Positions 1 through 5,156 of a stretch of 7,730 bases of DNA are shown here, piece after piece. The DNA is from JAQBFJ01 sp032123435. GTDB lineage: Bacteria > Verrucomicrobiota > Kiritimatiellia > UBA8416 > JAQBFJ01. Location: contig JAQBFJ010000009.1 of assembly GCA_032123435.1 (NCBI GenBank), positions 1-7,730 of the forward strand. Reading direction: 5' to 3'. The position numbers were made by a program, and so were the translations under genes. How positions within the stretch are numbered: position 1 is the first letter of the stretch; each line of letters opens with the position of its first letter. Below the pieces are notes generated by a model that did no database searches, was not told where the DNA came from, and was given only the letters and a program-made list of their open reading frames with translations.

Positions 1-219
1 GGCGACTGCGACGCCCGGGGCTATGCCATACCAGCCGTTGGTTCCTATTACATCGGTGCCGTTGGTATCAATGACCGTATAATTTTCAAACGAATCATTG
101 AATGGGACTGTATTGGTTGTATTTGCATTACACGGCAATTGTGCTGACAGGAACACGACAGCCGTTGCCAAGATTGAAGTTGTCCCAACGCAGGATTGTA
201 TTTGTCGTAAAATACGCAT
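1..219 (-). CDS. Secreted protein of unknown function, N-terminal part (runs off left edge)
   Basis: The reverse strand is open from an ATG at 219-217 to base 1, giving 73 codons with no stop, so the C-terminal part lies outside the window. The translation begins MRILRQIQSC and has a signal peptide: basic start, hydrophobic core TTSILATAVVFLSA, and a likely cleavage near residues 26-33 (SAQLPCNA). The mature start reads NDSFENY, then about 12 polar residues, then TNGWYG. This F-x-D-x-F-E-x-Y...NGW pattern resembles the N-termini of exported, LamG-like or autotransporter-like surface proteins common in Kiritimatiellota and Verrucomicrobiota; that resemblance is from memory. The start is supported by GGAG (232-229) nine bases upstream and by a promoter at 269-297. 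It is transcribed away from the pilus operon, so no functional link is implied. I cannot name a function. Confidence 0.75.
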   Translation of the reverse strand, partial: MRILRQIQSCVGTTSILATAVVFLSAQLPCNANTTNTVPFNDSFENYTVIDTNGTDVIGTNGWYGIAPGVAVA

Positions 220-228
220 TAACTATTT

Positions 229-232
229 CTCC
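229..232 (-). promoter_or_regulatory. Ribosome binding site of the leftward secreted-protein gene
   Basis: On the minus strand GGAG lies nine bases before the ATG at 219-217. An upstream ATG at 235-233 gives only a three-codon peptide ending in TAG, so the 219 start is preferred; it also places the signal peptide directly at the N-terminus. Confidence 0.6.
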
Positions 233-248
233 ATTTTTTTAAACACTT

Positions 249-270
249 CTTATCTTCTTATAATGATAAG
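249..270. repeat. Short inverted repeat overlapping the -10 region of the leftward promoter
   Basis: CTTATC (249-254) and GATAAG (265-270) are perfect six-base inverted arms separated by ten AT-rich bases. The right arm overlaps the proposed -10 box (269-274) and the unit covers the proposed transcription start near 262. It could be a small operator or a leader hairpin, but six-base arms in AT-rich DNA arise easily by chance. Confidence 0.3.
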
Positions 271-297
271 GATAGTAGATAATATTGCATGGGTCAA
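269..297 (-). promoter_or_regulatory. Putative sigma70-type promoter for the leftward gene
   Basis: Reading the minus strand, a -35 box TTGACC (297-292; 5 of 6 to TTGACA) is followed by a 17-base spacer and a -10 box TATCCT (274-269; 4 of 6 to TATAAT). Transcription would begin near 262, giving a leader of about 40 bases before the ATG at 219. The surrounding DNA is AT-rich. This is a consensus match by eye only; the organism's own promoter consensus is unknown. Confidence 0.5.
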
Positions 298-509
298 TCT
301 TTTTTTGTTACTTTTTTATGCTTGTGCGGGGTGTTTTCGTTATTTTGGGTGTTATGGAGTTGCTGGTGCAGGGCTAAAATCAGGATGATTAATGTGATAT
401 AGGCTATGGCCGAACTTTGGATTTTAAGAATCTTCTTGTTAATAGCAAAAAACTCTTTGATCTATGTGTGTAAATTTGCTTACATAACGTAATTGGTTTA
501 GTAGGGCTC

Positions 510-537
510 TTGTTATTGATCTGGCTTGTTCTCAAAT
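510..537 (+). promoter_or_regulatory. Weak candidate promoter for the pilus-like operon
   Basis: TTGTTA (510-515; 4 of 6 to TTGACA) is followed by a 16-base spacer and TCAAAT (532-537; 4 of 6 to TATAAT). This would start transcription near 545 and leave a leader of about 65 bases before the ATG at 609. Another candidate, TTGATC at 457-462 with TACATA at 481-486, is no better. The operon must be transcribed from this region or from an unusual sigma factor site here, but the exact site is not decided by the sequence. Confidence 0.2.
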
Positions 538-559
538 TAGTCAGGCAAGAAGGGGTGTG

Positions 560-581
560 TTTGCTCTCGAACGGTTTGCTC
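560..581 (+). repeat. Tandem heptamer TTTGCTC in the operon leader
   Basis: TTTGCTC occurs at 560-566 and again at 575-581, a 15-base start-to-start spacing, ending 14 bases before the Shine-Dalgarno sequence at 596-602. It could be a pair of half-sites for a regulator or RNA-binding protein, or chance. Confidence 0.25.
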
Positions 582-595
582 ACGTAATTTATTAT

Positions 596-602
596 GGGAG
601 GA
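596..602 (+). promoter_or_regulatory. Shine-Dalgarno that sets the start of the Amuc_1102-like gene
   Basis: GGGAGGA at 596-602 is a strong anti-16S match six bases before the ATG at 609-611. The in-frame upstream ATG at 594-596 overlaps this site and would add five residues (MGGYG) ahead of a typical signal peptide, so 609 is the better start. Confidence 0.8.
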
Positions 603-608
603 TACGGC

Positions 609-1241
609 ATGAAAAGAAGAACTTTACATCTGTTTGTTTCATTTCTGGTTCTGGTGTTATGCGCTGATATTGTTTTTGCTCAGGCTCGTTCGGCATCGAA
701 ACCTGATGGTGGTGGGCAGATATTGAGGATTCGCAGTATAGAAGGGCTGGGTCGTAACGGGCAGGTAAGGACCCCTGAATACAAGACGAGTTTTTCGCGG
801 GGTATCGGCAAGACAAAAGAGTGGCAAATGATTGAAGTGATATATGATACTGCTCCGGACTGGATAGATGAGTTGGTGTTTAATTATTATGTTATGTCGG
901 CGATAAAAGAAAATGGCGCACTTGCTTTCAGTATTTATAAAATCAGTGTAAGATACATTGATATTGAAAAAGGCAGTGAGCACAAGAGCACTGTTTTTGT
1001 TCATCCTAATGCTATTAAGAAATATGGGCAGGTCGTGGCAATTGCTGTTGAGATTATGCAGAATGGCAGGGCTATTGATGAGGATAGCAATGAGAGTGGG
1101 ATTAAGCTCAGGGACAAGTGGTGGAAGGATCCCGAGGTGATGGGCAACAAGAACATGACTGTTCGTGACGGTTATTTGTATGACAGGTCTCGTTCGCCTT
1201 TCGCCTTGATTAACATAGATGATTATGAGGTCATACGGTAG
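609..1241 (+). CDS. Amuc_1102-like secreted pilus-associated protein
   Basis: The predicted 210-residue protein starts MKRRTLHLF and has a classical signal peptide with a hydrophobic core to about residue 24. Cleavage is likely after VFA (24) or AQA (26). Cys18 lies within the core, but the preceding residues do not form a lipobox. The mature part looks like a single mixed beta domain: EWQMIEV at 71-77, PDWIDEL at 83-89 followed by a FNYYV strand, alternating hydrophobics at 105-118, VHPN at 131-134, VVAIAVEI at 142-149, and WW at 171-172. This pattern, the length and the position just before PilM match the Amuc_1102 family, whose Akkermansia member is reported as an Ig-like periplasmic or surface protein of the pilus-like complex. 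The stop TAG overlaps the next gene's GTG by one base, so translation of the two is probably coupled. Family assignment is by pattern and context, not by search; its biochemical role is not known to me. Confidence 0.8.
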   Translation: MKRRTLHLFVSFLVLVLCADIVFAQARSASKPDGGGQILRIRSIEGLGRNGQVRTPEYKTSFSRGIGKTKEWQMIEVIYDTAPDWIDELVFNYYVMSAIKENGALAFSIYKISVRYIDIEKGSEHKSTVFVHPNAIKKYGQVVAIAVEIMQNGRAIDEDSNESGIKLRDKWWKDPEVMGNKNMTVRDGYLYDRSRSPFALINIDDYEVIR

Positions 1242-2902
1242 TGGCGAAAATTGATCGAATAGTAGCCTTAGATATTGGGGCCAGCAAGCTTGTTGTGGCT
1301 GAATTCATTGTAGGCCAGGGCGGCGTAATGGAGCTGGTCAATTATGGCATAGGCAGGCTTGGGGTTGAGACTGAAAGCCAGATAGACATGTCAGCCTATA
1401 TTGTGTCTACGCTTCGTGATGTCATGCGGGAGCATGGCATCAGGATGGCACCTTTATACATGACGGTATCTGGTCAGGCGGTTTTTCCTCGTTATGTCAA
1501 ACTGCCTCCTGTATCTCGCGACAAAATTCTTCAGATTATTCAGTATGAAGCTGAGCAGAATGTTCCATTTCCTATTGATGAAGTGGTTTGGGATTATCAG
1601 TTAATGGAAGGTGATGAGGAATCCGGGCTCAGTGTCATGCTTGCGGCCGTCAAGATTGAGAATGTAAAGAGCCTTACTGACTGTGTTTTGGCGGCGGGCA
1701 TGGAGCCTGAGATAGTTGATGTTGCGCCGATGGCTTTATACAACATTGTGCGTTTCAATTATCCCAACATTGATGGCTGTATAATGGTTCTTGATATAGG
1801 GGCAAGATCTTCGAATCTTATTTTCATAGAAGAAAACAGGATATTCAGTCGAAGTATTCCTGTTGCCGGTAATGCAATAACTCAGGACATTATCAAGGAA
1901 TTTGACATATCATTTGCTGAGGCTGAAAAAATAAAGCTCAGTCATGCGTTTGTGGCATTTGGCGGCGTTTATGCCGGGCCGGACAGTGAGGCGGCCGATA
2001 AGATTTCGAGAATTGTTCGCAATGTCATTACCCGGTTACACGCGGAAGTTAATCGTTCCATAAATTTTTATCGTAGTCAGCAAGGCGGTGCTGCGCCATC
2101 CCTGGTATTATTAACGGGTGGCTCTTCTTCAATGTCTCATATGGATACGTTTTTCAGGGAGAAGTTGCGGGTTCAGGTGGAATATTTGAATCCATTTGTC
2201 AATGTGGCGGTAAGTCCCAGTATAGACAATGATCGTATTGAGTCGGATCTTCATCTGCTTGGCGAGGTCGCTGGTTTGGCGCTCAGGCGCGGGCTTGCAT
2301 GTCCGGTGGAGATGAATCTCATGCCGCCGGATTTGGTGGCAAAGAAACTTTTCAGGAAACGTCAGCCGTTCTTTGCCTTGGCAGCTGTGGGATTGGCGAT
2401 TACGCTTCTATGTTGGTTTGTTTATTCCTGGCGTATGCGAGTCAGTACGGACAAGCAGTTTGCGGGGGTAGAGTCACGGGCAGGGGAACTGGACAGTGTT
2501 TCCAGGCGTCTGACGTCTCAAATTGAGGCGAAGAATACCGCGCAAGCTAAAGTGAATTGCCTTGTTAATGCGATTGAATATCGGTCTAAATGGATACAAT
2601 TGCTTGCATCTATTCATTCCTGTTTGCTAGATGGCATGTGGCTGACTTCGCTAAGGGCGGAAGGTACAGAGGAGAATCCGGAATGTGTAAAGTATATTTT
2701 TATTGATGGTGTGGGATTTGAAGATGAGCTGAGAAAAGTGGACAGGGCTGAAGCTACCGCGATAGAGGTTTTTGTGGAGAGGCTTAAAGAGGAGGATTTG
2801 TTTTCGGACGAGACAAAGATAGAAAGACAACCTCCAAGGAAACTGCATACAAGGGAGTTCACAATCAGGATAGCATTGCAGGATGTTTTAAACGGGAATT
2901 AA
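1241..2902 (+). CDS. pilM: PilM-like actin-fold ATPase fused to a PilN-like membrane domain (Amuc_1101-like)
   Basis: 553 residues starting at GTG, in the junction TAGTG with the upstream stop; TGAGGT at 1226-1231 is a modest ribosome binding site. Residues 1 to about 350 are a PilM/FtsA-type actin-fold ATPase. PHOSPHATE-1 is VALDIGASK (8-16, Asp11), PHOSPHATE-2 is VLDIGARSS (183-191, Asp185), and the adenosine motif is LVLLTGGSS (288-296). A PilM-type RSINFYRSQ segment lies just before the adenosine motif. Canonical PilM is about 350 residues. Here the chain continues with MNLMPPDL (358-365), like the INLLP motif of the PilN N-terminus that PilM grips, then a basic stretch, one transmembrane helix (377-397), a coiled-coil-like part to about 440, and a PilN-like periplasmic alpha/beta domain to 553. 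Topology would put the ATPase in the cytoplasm. It should nucleate the inner-membrane alignment complex with the next two products. Confidence is high for PilM, good for the PilN-like part. Confidence 0.9.
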   Translation: MAKIDRIVALDIGASKLVVAEFIVGQGGVMELVNYGIGRLGVETESQIDMSAYIVSTLRDVMREHGIRMAPLYMTVSGQAVFPRYVKLPPVSRDKILQIIQYEAEQNVPFPIDEVVWDYQLMEGDEESGLSVMLAAVKIENVKSLTDCVLAAGMEPEIVDVAPMALYNIVRFNYPNIDGCIMVLDIGARSSNLIFIEENRIFSRSIPVAGNAITQDIIKEFDISFAEAEKIKLSHAFVAFGGVYAGPDSEAADKISRIVRNVITRLHAEVNRSINFYRSQQGGAAPSLVLLTGGSSSMSHMDTFFREKLRVQVEYLNPFVNVAVSPSIDNDRIESDLHLLGEVAGLALRRGLACPVEMNLMPPDLVAKKLFRKRQPFFALAAVGLAITLLCWFVYSWRMRVSTDKQFAGVESRAGELDSVSRRLTSQIEAKNTAQAKVNCLVNAIEYRSKWIQLLASIHSCLLDGMWLTSLRAEGTEENPECVKYIFIDGVGFEDELRKVDRAEATAIEVFVERLKEEDLFSDETKIERQPPRKLHTREFTIRIALQDVLNGN

Positions 2903-2905
2903 CGC

Positions 2906-3946
2906 ATGTTACAGCAAAAGAACATTATTTTTATAGCAGGTGGTTCTATAGCCGCTTTGCTTCTTTTGTTATCTACGGTGCTGTTGTTTACGGGTGTTAG
3001 CAAGTTAAGTGATACAAAGAAGAAACTTGGGCAGGCGGAGAAAAAACTGGAAGGTTTTTATAAGCGAGATCCTTTTCCTTCAAAAGAAAATGTGGAACGT
3101 GAGAAGGAAAACGTTGAGGTTTTTGATGAATGGTTTAGTCGGTTGTTAGTTGTGCTTACTGAACATGATCTTGGTGAGGTAATGCAGAGCCCTTCTTTGC
3201 TTATGAGGTTGTTAGGAGACAAGAAGAATGAGCTTTTGAATGAGGCCAGGCGGAGCGGAACGGTACTGCCTGATGATTTTGCTTTTGGATTCAGTCGTTA
3301 TTTCGGCACTGATGCGCCATTACCGGCGCCGGGTGATGTTGCCAAACTGAATCATCAATTGATCATTGCAGAGAGCGTCTGCAAGTTGTTTTATAAGGAA
3401 GGTGTAACGGCTATACACAAAATAGAAAGGCAGGAATTTGAGGTAAAGCAGGTGGATACCAAGACTCCGGTCAGGCGCTGGTCTACAACGACATCTGCGA
3501 AACCGGAAAAAACGGTTGAGAAAAACGTCAAAACCCAGGAAAAGAAAAAGCCGGAATTTGATATTTCTTCTGTATATACAAAGCTTCCTTTTTCATTTGA
3601 GATCGAGGTGAAGGAGAAAGTGCTTCGTTCCATTCTTAATGAGCTGGCCAGAGACGATCTTTTCATTGTTGTTACAAAAATGTCGCTGACTGCGAAGGGG
3701 AAGTCGCTCGTTGTAGCTCAACCGCGTGAGGTAATTAGAGGAGGTGCTGGCGGCGATGATAGCGATGTTGCTGGGGAGGAAGTAAGCGATGGCGAAAAAG
3801 CTTCTTCAAACGAGAATCTCGTGCCGCCACGTAATTTGCGTTTAGTGTCAGGCGGCAATTTAGAGAGGCCGCTTTTGGTGACAATGGAGATGGATGTATA
3901 TACTTTTTTGAAATCCGAAAATGTTAGCGGGAACGATGGTAAATAA
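2906..3946 (+). CDS. Amuc_1100-like bitopic pilus-complex protein (PilO position)
   Basis: 346 residues, starting three bases after the PilM stop, with GGGA (2894-2897) eight bases upstream of the ATG. A short N-terminus is followed by one transmembrane helix (about 7-29), a charged coiled-coil-like stretch (31-75), and a periplasmic part. A Lys/Thr-rich linker lies at about 188-216. It leads to PFSFEIEVKEKVLRSILNEL (228-247) and a strand containing LFIVVTKMSL. After an acidic, low-complexity insert (about 278-305), the protein ends with a strand, PLLVTMEMDVYTFL (322-335). The same order, one TM, coiled coil, PxxFEI-type strand-helix, linker and final V-x-M/V-x-L/V strand, is seen in A. muciniphila Amuc_1100 (317 residues), the outer-membrane-associated protein known as a TLR2 ligand. 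Similarity is in pattern rather than identity. Position after the PilM-PilN gene suggests a PilO-like role, holding the PilMN and PilP-like partners together. Any host-signalling activity cannot be inferred. Confidence 0.82.
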   Translation: MLQQKNIIFIAGGSIAALLLLLSTVLLFTGVSKLSDTKKKLGQAEKKLEGFYKRDPFPSKENVEREKENVEVFDEWFSRLLVVLTEHDLGEVMQSPSLLMRLLGDKKNELLNEARRSGTVLPDDFAFGFSRYFGTDAPLPAPGDVAKLNHQLIIAESVCKLFYKEGVTAIHKIERQEFEVKQVDTKTPVRRWSTTTSAKPEKTVEKNVKTQEKKKPEFDISSVYTKLPFSFEIEVKEKVLRSILNELARDDLFIVVTKMSLTAKGKSLVVAQPREVIRGGAGGDDSDVAGEEVSDGEKASSNENLVPPRNLRLVSGGNLERPLLVTMEMDVYTFLKSENVSGNDGK

Positions 3947-3952
3947 CTTACG

Positions 3953-3980
3953 AGTTGATTAAGCAGGAATTCGATCAATT
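3953..3980 (+). promoter_or_regulatory. Possible hairpin presenting the ribosome binding site of the Amuc_1099-like gene
   Basis: AGTTGAT (3953-3959) can pair with ATCAATT (3974-3980), including one G-U pair. The 14-base loop contains the only Shine-Dalgarno candidate, AGGA (3965-3968), and the stem ends directly against the ATG at 3981. Linear spacing from AGGA to the ATG is 12 bases, longer than usual; folding of the stem would shorten it. The stem is AT-rich and weak, so it may be fortuitous. Confidence 0.25.
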
Positions 3981-5153
3981 ATGGTTTTTTTGAATAAAAT
4001 AATATCTTTCTTGAAAGAACAGTATGACAAACTTCTCTGCTTTCTTGTCTTGCTTATCTTGCTTGGTTCACTGGTATATCTCGCTGTACGCATGGGGATG
4101 TTTCACCAGATGGAGGAAGAGCATGATGCCAGGATTGACAAGCTGAGGCCATTATTTGAATCAGCGATTGCTGTTGATGTTGGCGTCATGCAGGAGACTC
4201 TGGAGAAAACACGGAATCCTATTGAGATTTCGGCGTGGACAAATTATGTATTTGTGCCGGAAAAGAGGGTTTGGTGTGTTGACTGCAGGGGACCCATCTC
4301 ATACAAGGCTATGGTGTGTCCGTTCTGCACCGCGAAACAACCTCGTCCAGTAGAAAGCAGTTGGAGCAGAGATGTGGATAGTGACGGTATTCCGGATTTG
4401 TGGGAGATCCATTATGAATTAGATCCAAACGATCCTGCTGATGCGCACAAGGATTCTGATGGTGATGGGTTTATCAATATTGTTGAGTTTAACGCCCAGC
4501 CGGGTACGGTTCCGTCGCTTGATCCGGAGGCCCCGCCCGGGACCATGCAGGGCACTAATCTCAGGGATCCGGCTGATGGTCCGCCGTATGAAGCAGAACT
4601 TCAGGTTTCCAAAGTTGAAGCGGATCCATTCAATCTGTTGTTCAAGAGCACTATTAAAACGCGTGATACATCACTGATGTTCGGGATCAATACAAGGGAG
4701 AAAAACCCCCAGACGCGTTTCGTGAAGATGGGTGGAGAGGTCGAGGGATTCAAAGTGGTTGATTTTGAACCAAAGCTGGAAGAGCGAATGGATCTTTCGG
4801 TATCATCAAGGCCTATAAAGGTTGATGTATCCATACTCAAACTTAAGCGGGGTGATAAGATAATAGCTTTAACAAAAGGGAAAAAGGTTGAATACAGCGA
4901 GTTTTCTGCGGAGCTTTTCTTTAATTTGGACGATAGCCGTTATATTGTTAAGGTTGGCAGTGAATTTGATCTCAAGAAAACAGGAAAAAAATATCGGGTA
5001 TTAAGTATTGACGGTGAGCGTAGTATTGTTGTAATAAAACGTCTAGCTGATGGTGAAATGATCACTATCAGACGGCCGTCCGTGGTATCTTCCGGGGACG
5101 GGGGCAGGTCAGTCATCGTAATTGAGGGCGCTAGTTCTGGGTACGAGGAGTAA
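3981..5153 (+). CDS. Amuc_1099-like pilus-complex protein with Cys4 ribbon and TSP3-like calcium loops (PilP position)
   Basis: 390 residues. A short, Lys-containing N-terminus and one transmembrane helix (about 17-37) predict an N-in, C-out inner-membrane protein. Residues 40-95 look helical. Four cysteines then form CVDC (99-102) and CPFC (113-116), a CxxC-x10-CxxC zinc-ribbon-like module. Directly after it come two acidic loops of the thrombospondin-type-3 or EF-hand-like kind: DSDGIPD (133-139) and DSDGDGFINIVEF (158-170), bridged by LDPNDPADAHK. A Pro/Gly-rich linker (about 175-200) leads to a beta-rich C-terminal region. Its last part, RYIVKVGSEF (320-329) through VLSIDGERSIVVIKRL, resembles the small HR-type beta domain of PilP and GspC: a ligand-bound V-x-V-G-x-x-F strand turning into V-x-S-I-x-x-x-x-I. 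By order and this domain I read it as the PilP-equivalent contacting the secretin. The ATG at 3981 is the first giving the full TM; 34 bases separate it from the preceding stop. PilP itself is a lipoprotein; this protein instead uses a TM anchor. Confidence 0.78.
   Translation: MVFLNKIISFLKEQYDKLLCFLVLLILLGSLVYLAVRMGMFHQMEEEHDARIDKLRPLFESAIAVDVGVMQETLEKTRNPIEISAWTNYVFVPEKRVWCVDCRGPISYKAMVCPFCTAKQPRPVESSWSRDVDSDGIPDLWEIHYELDPNDPADAHKDSDGDGFINIVEFNAQPGTVPSLDPEAPPGTMQGTNLRDPADGPPYEAELQVSKVEADPFNLLFKSTIKTRDTSLMFGINTREKNPQTRFVKMGGEVEGFKVVDFEPKLEERMDLSVSSRPIKVDVSILKLKRGDKIIALTKGKKVEYSEFSAELFFNLDDSRYIVKVGSEFDLKKTGKKYRVLSIDGERSIVVIKRLADGEMITIRRPSVVSSGDGGRSVIVIEGASSGYEE
5145..5150 (+). promoter_or_regulatory. 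Shine-Dalgarno of the secretin gene, inside the upstream coding end
   Basis: GAGGAG forms the last two sense codons (Glu-Glu) of the Amuc_1099-like gene and sits six bases before the secretin ATG at 5157. Only three bases separate the upstream TAA from that ATG, so translation of the two genes is likely coupled. Confidence 0.75.
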
Positions 5154-5156
5154 TTT

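Larger units (their letters stand above)
298..595. other. Divergent intergenic region with no supported gene
   Basis: This stretch lies between the leftward promoter and the ribosome binding site of the pilus operon. It is AT-rich with T-runs at its left end. Open frames that cross it are either antisense to better-supported starts or lack a ribosome binding site and any recognisable composition. I see no tRNA, rRNA, CRISPR or strong terminator hairpin. It probably contains the operon promoter; the candidates are weak (see 510-537). Confidence 0.5.

Noticed and set aside
98..388. Forward open frame of 96 codons
   Set aside because: It is antisense to the better-supported leftward gene (signal peptide, ribosome binding site, promoter) for its first half, has no Shine-Dalgarno, and reads as cysteine-rich, low-quality translation in the T-rich intergenic part.
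594..608. Five-residue N-terminal extension (ATG at 594) of the Amuc_1102-like gene
   Set aside because: That ATG overlaps the Shine-Dalgarno GGGAGGA at 596-602, which is ideally spaced for the ATG at 609, where a typical signal peptide begins.
404..610. Reverse open frame of 68 codons in the intergenic region
   Set aside because: Its start overlaps the ribosome binding site and ATG of the operon's first gene, it has no recognisable domain, and its Lys/Ser/Thr-rich composition is typical of chance frames in AT-rich DNA.
649..665. Lipoprotein signal at Cys18 of the Amuc_1102-like protein
   Set aside because: The residues before Cys18 are Leu-Val-Leu, so the -1 position lacks the small residue of a lipobox; a signal peptidase I site (VFA or AQA) lies 6-8 residues further on.
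657..1004. Reverse open frame of 115 codons, and similar reverse frames inside 2614-2862, 3391-3666, 3718-3978, 4601-4840, 4940-5801, 6038-6671 and 6984-7390
   Set aside because: All lie antisense inside well-supported forward genes and have Ser/Thr-rich or otherwise atypical translations with no domains.
2299..2526. Forward out-of-frame open reading frames within the PilM and 1099-like genes (also 958-1140, 4156-4353, 4441-4677)
   Set aside because: They are alternative-frame shadows of conserved coding sequence, without ribosome binding sites or recognisable content.
5151..5156. Frameshift or missing gene between the 1099-like gene and the right edge
   Set aside because: The stretch from 5157 to 7730 first looked empty of long forward frames only because the secretin frame has no stop inside the window; it is one uninterrupted reading frame.
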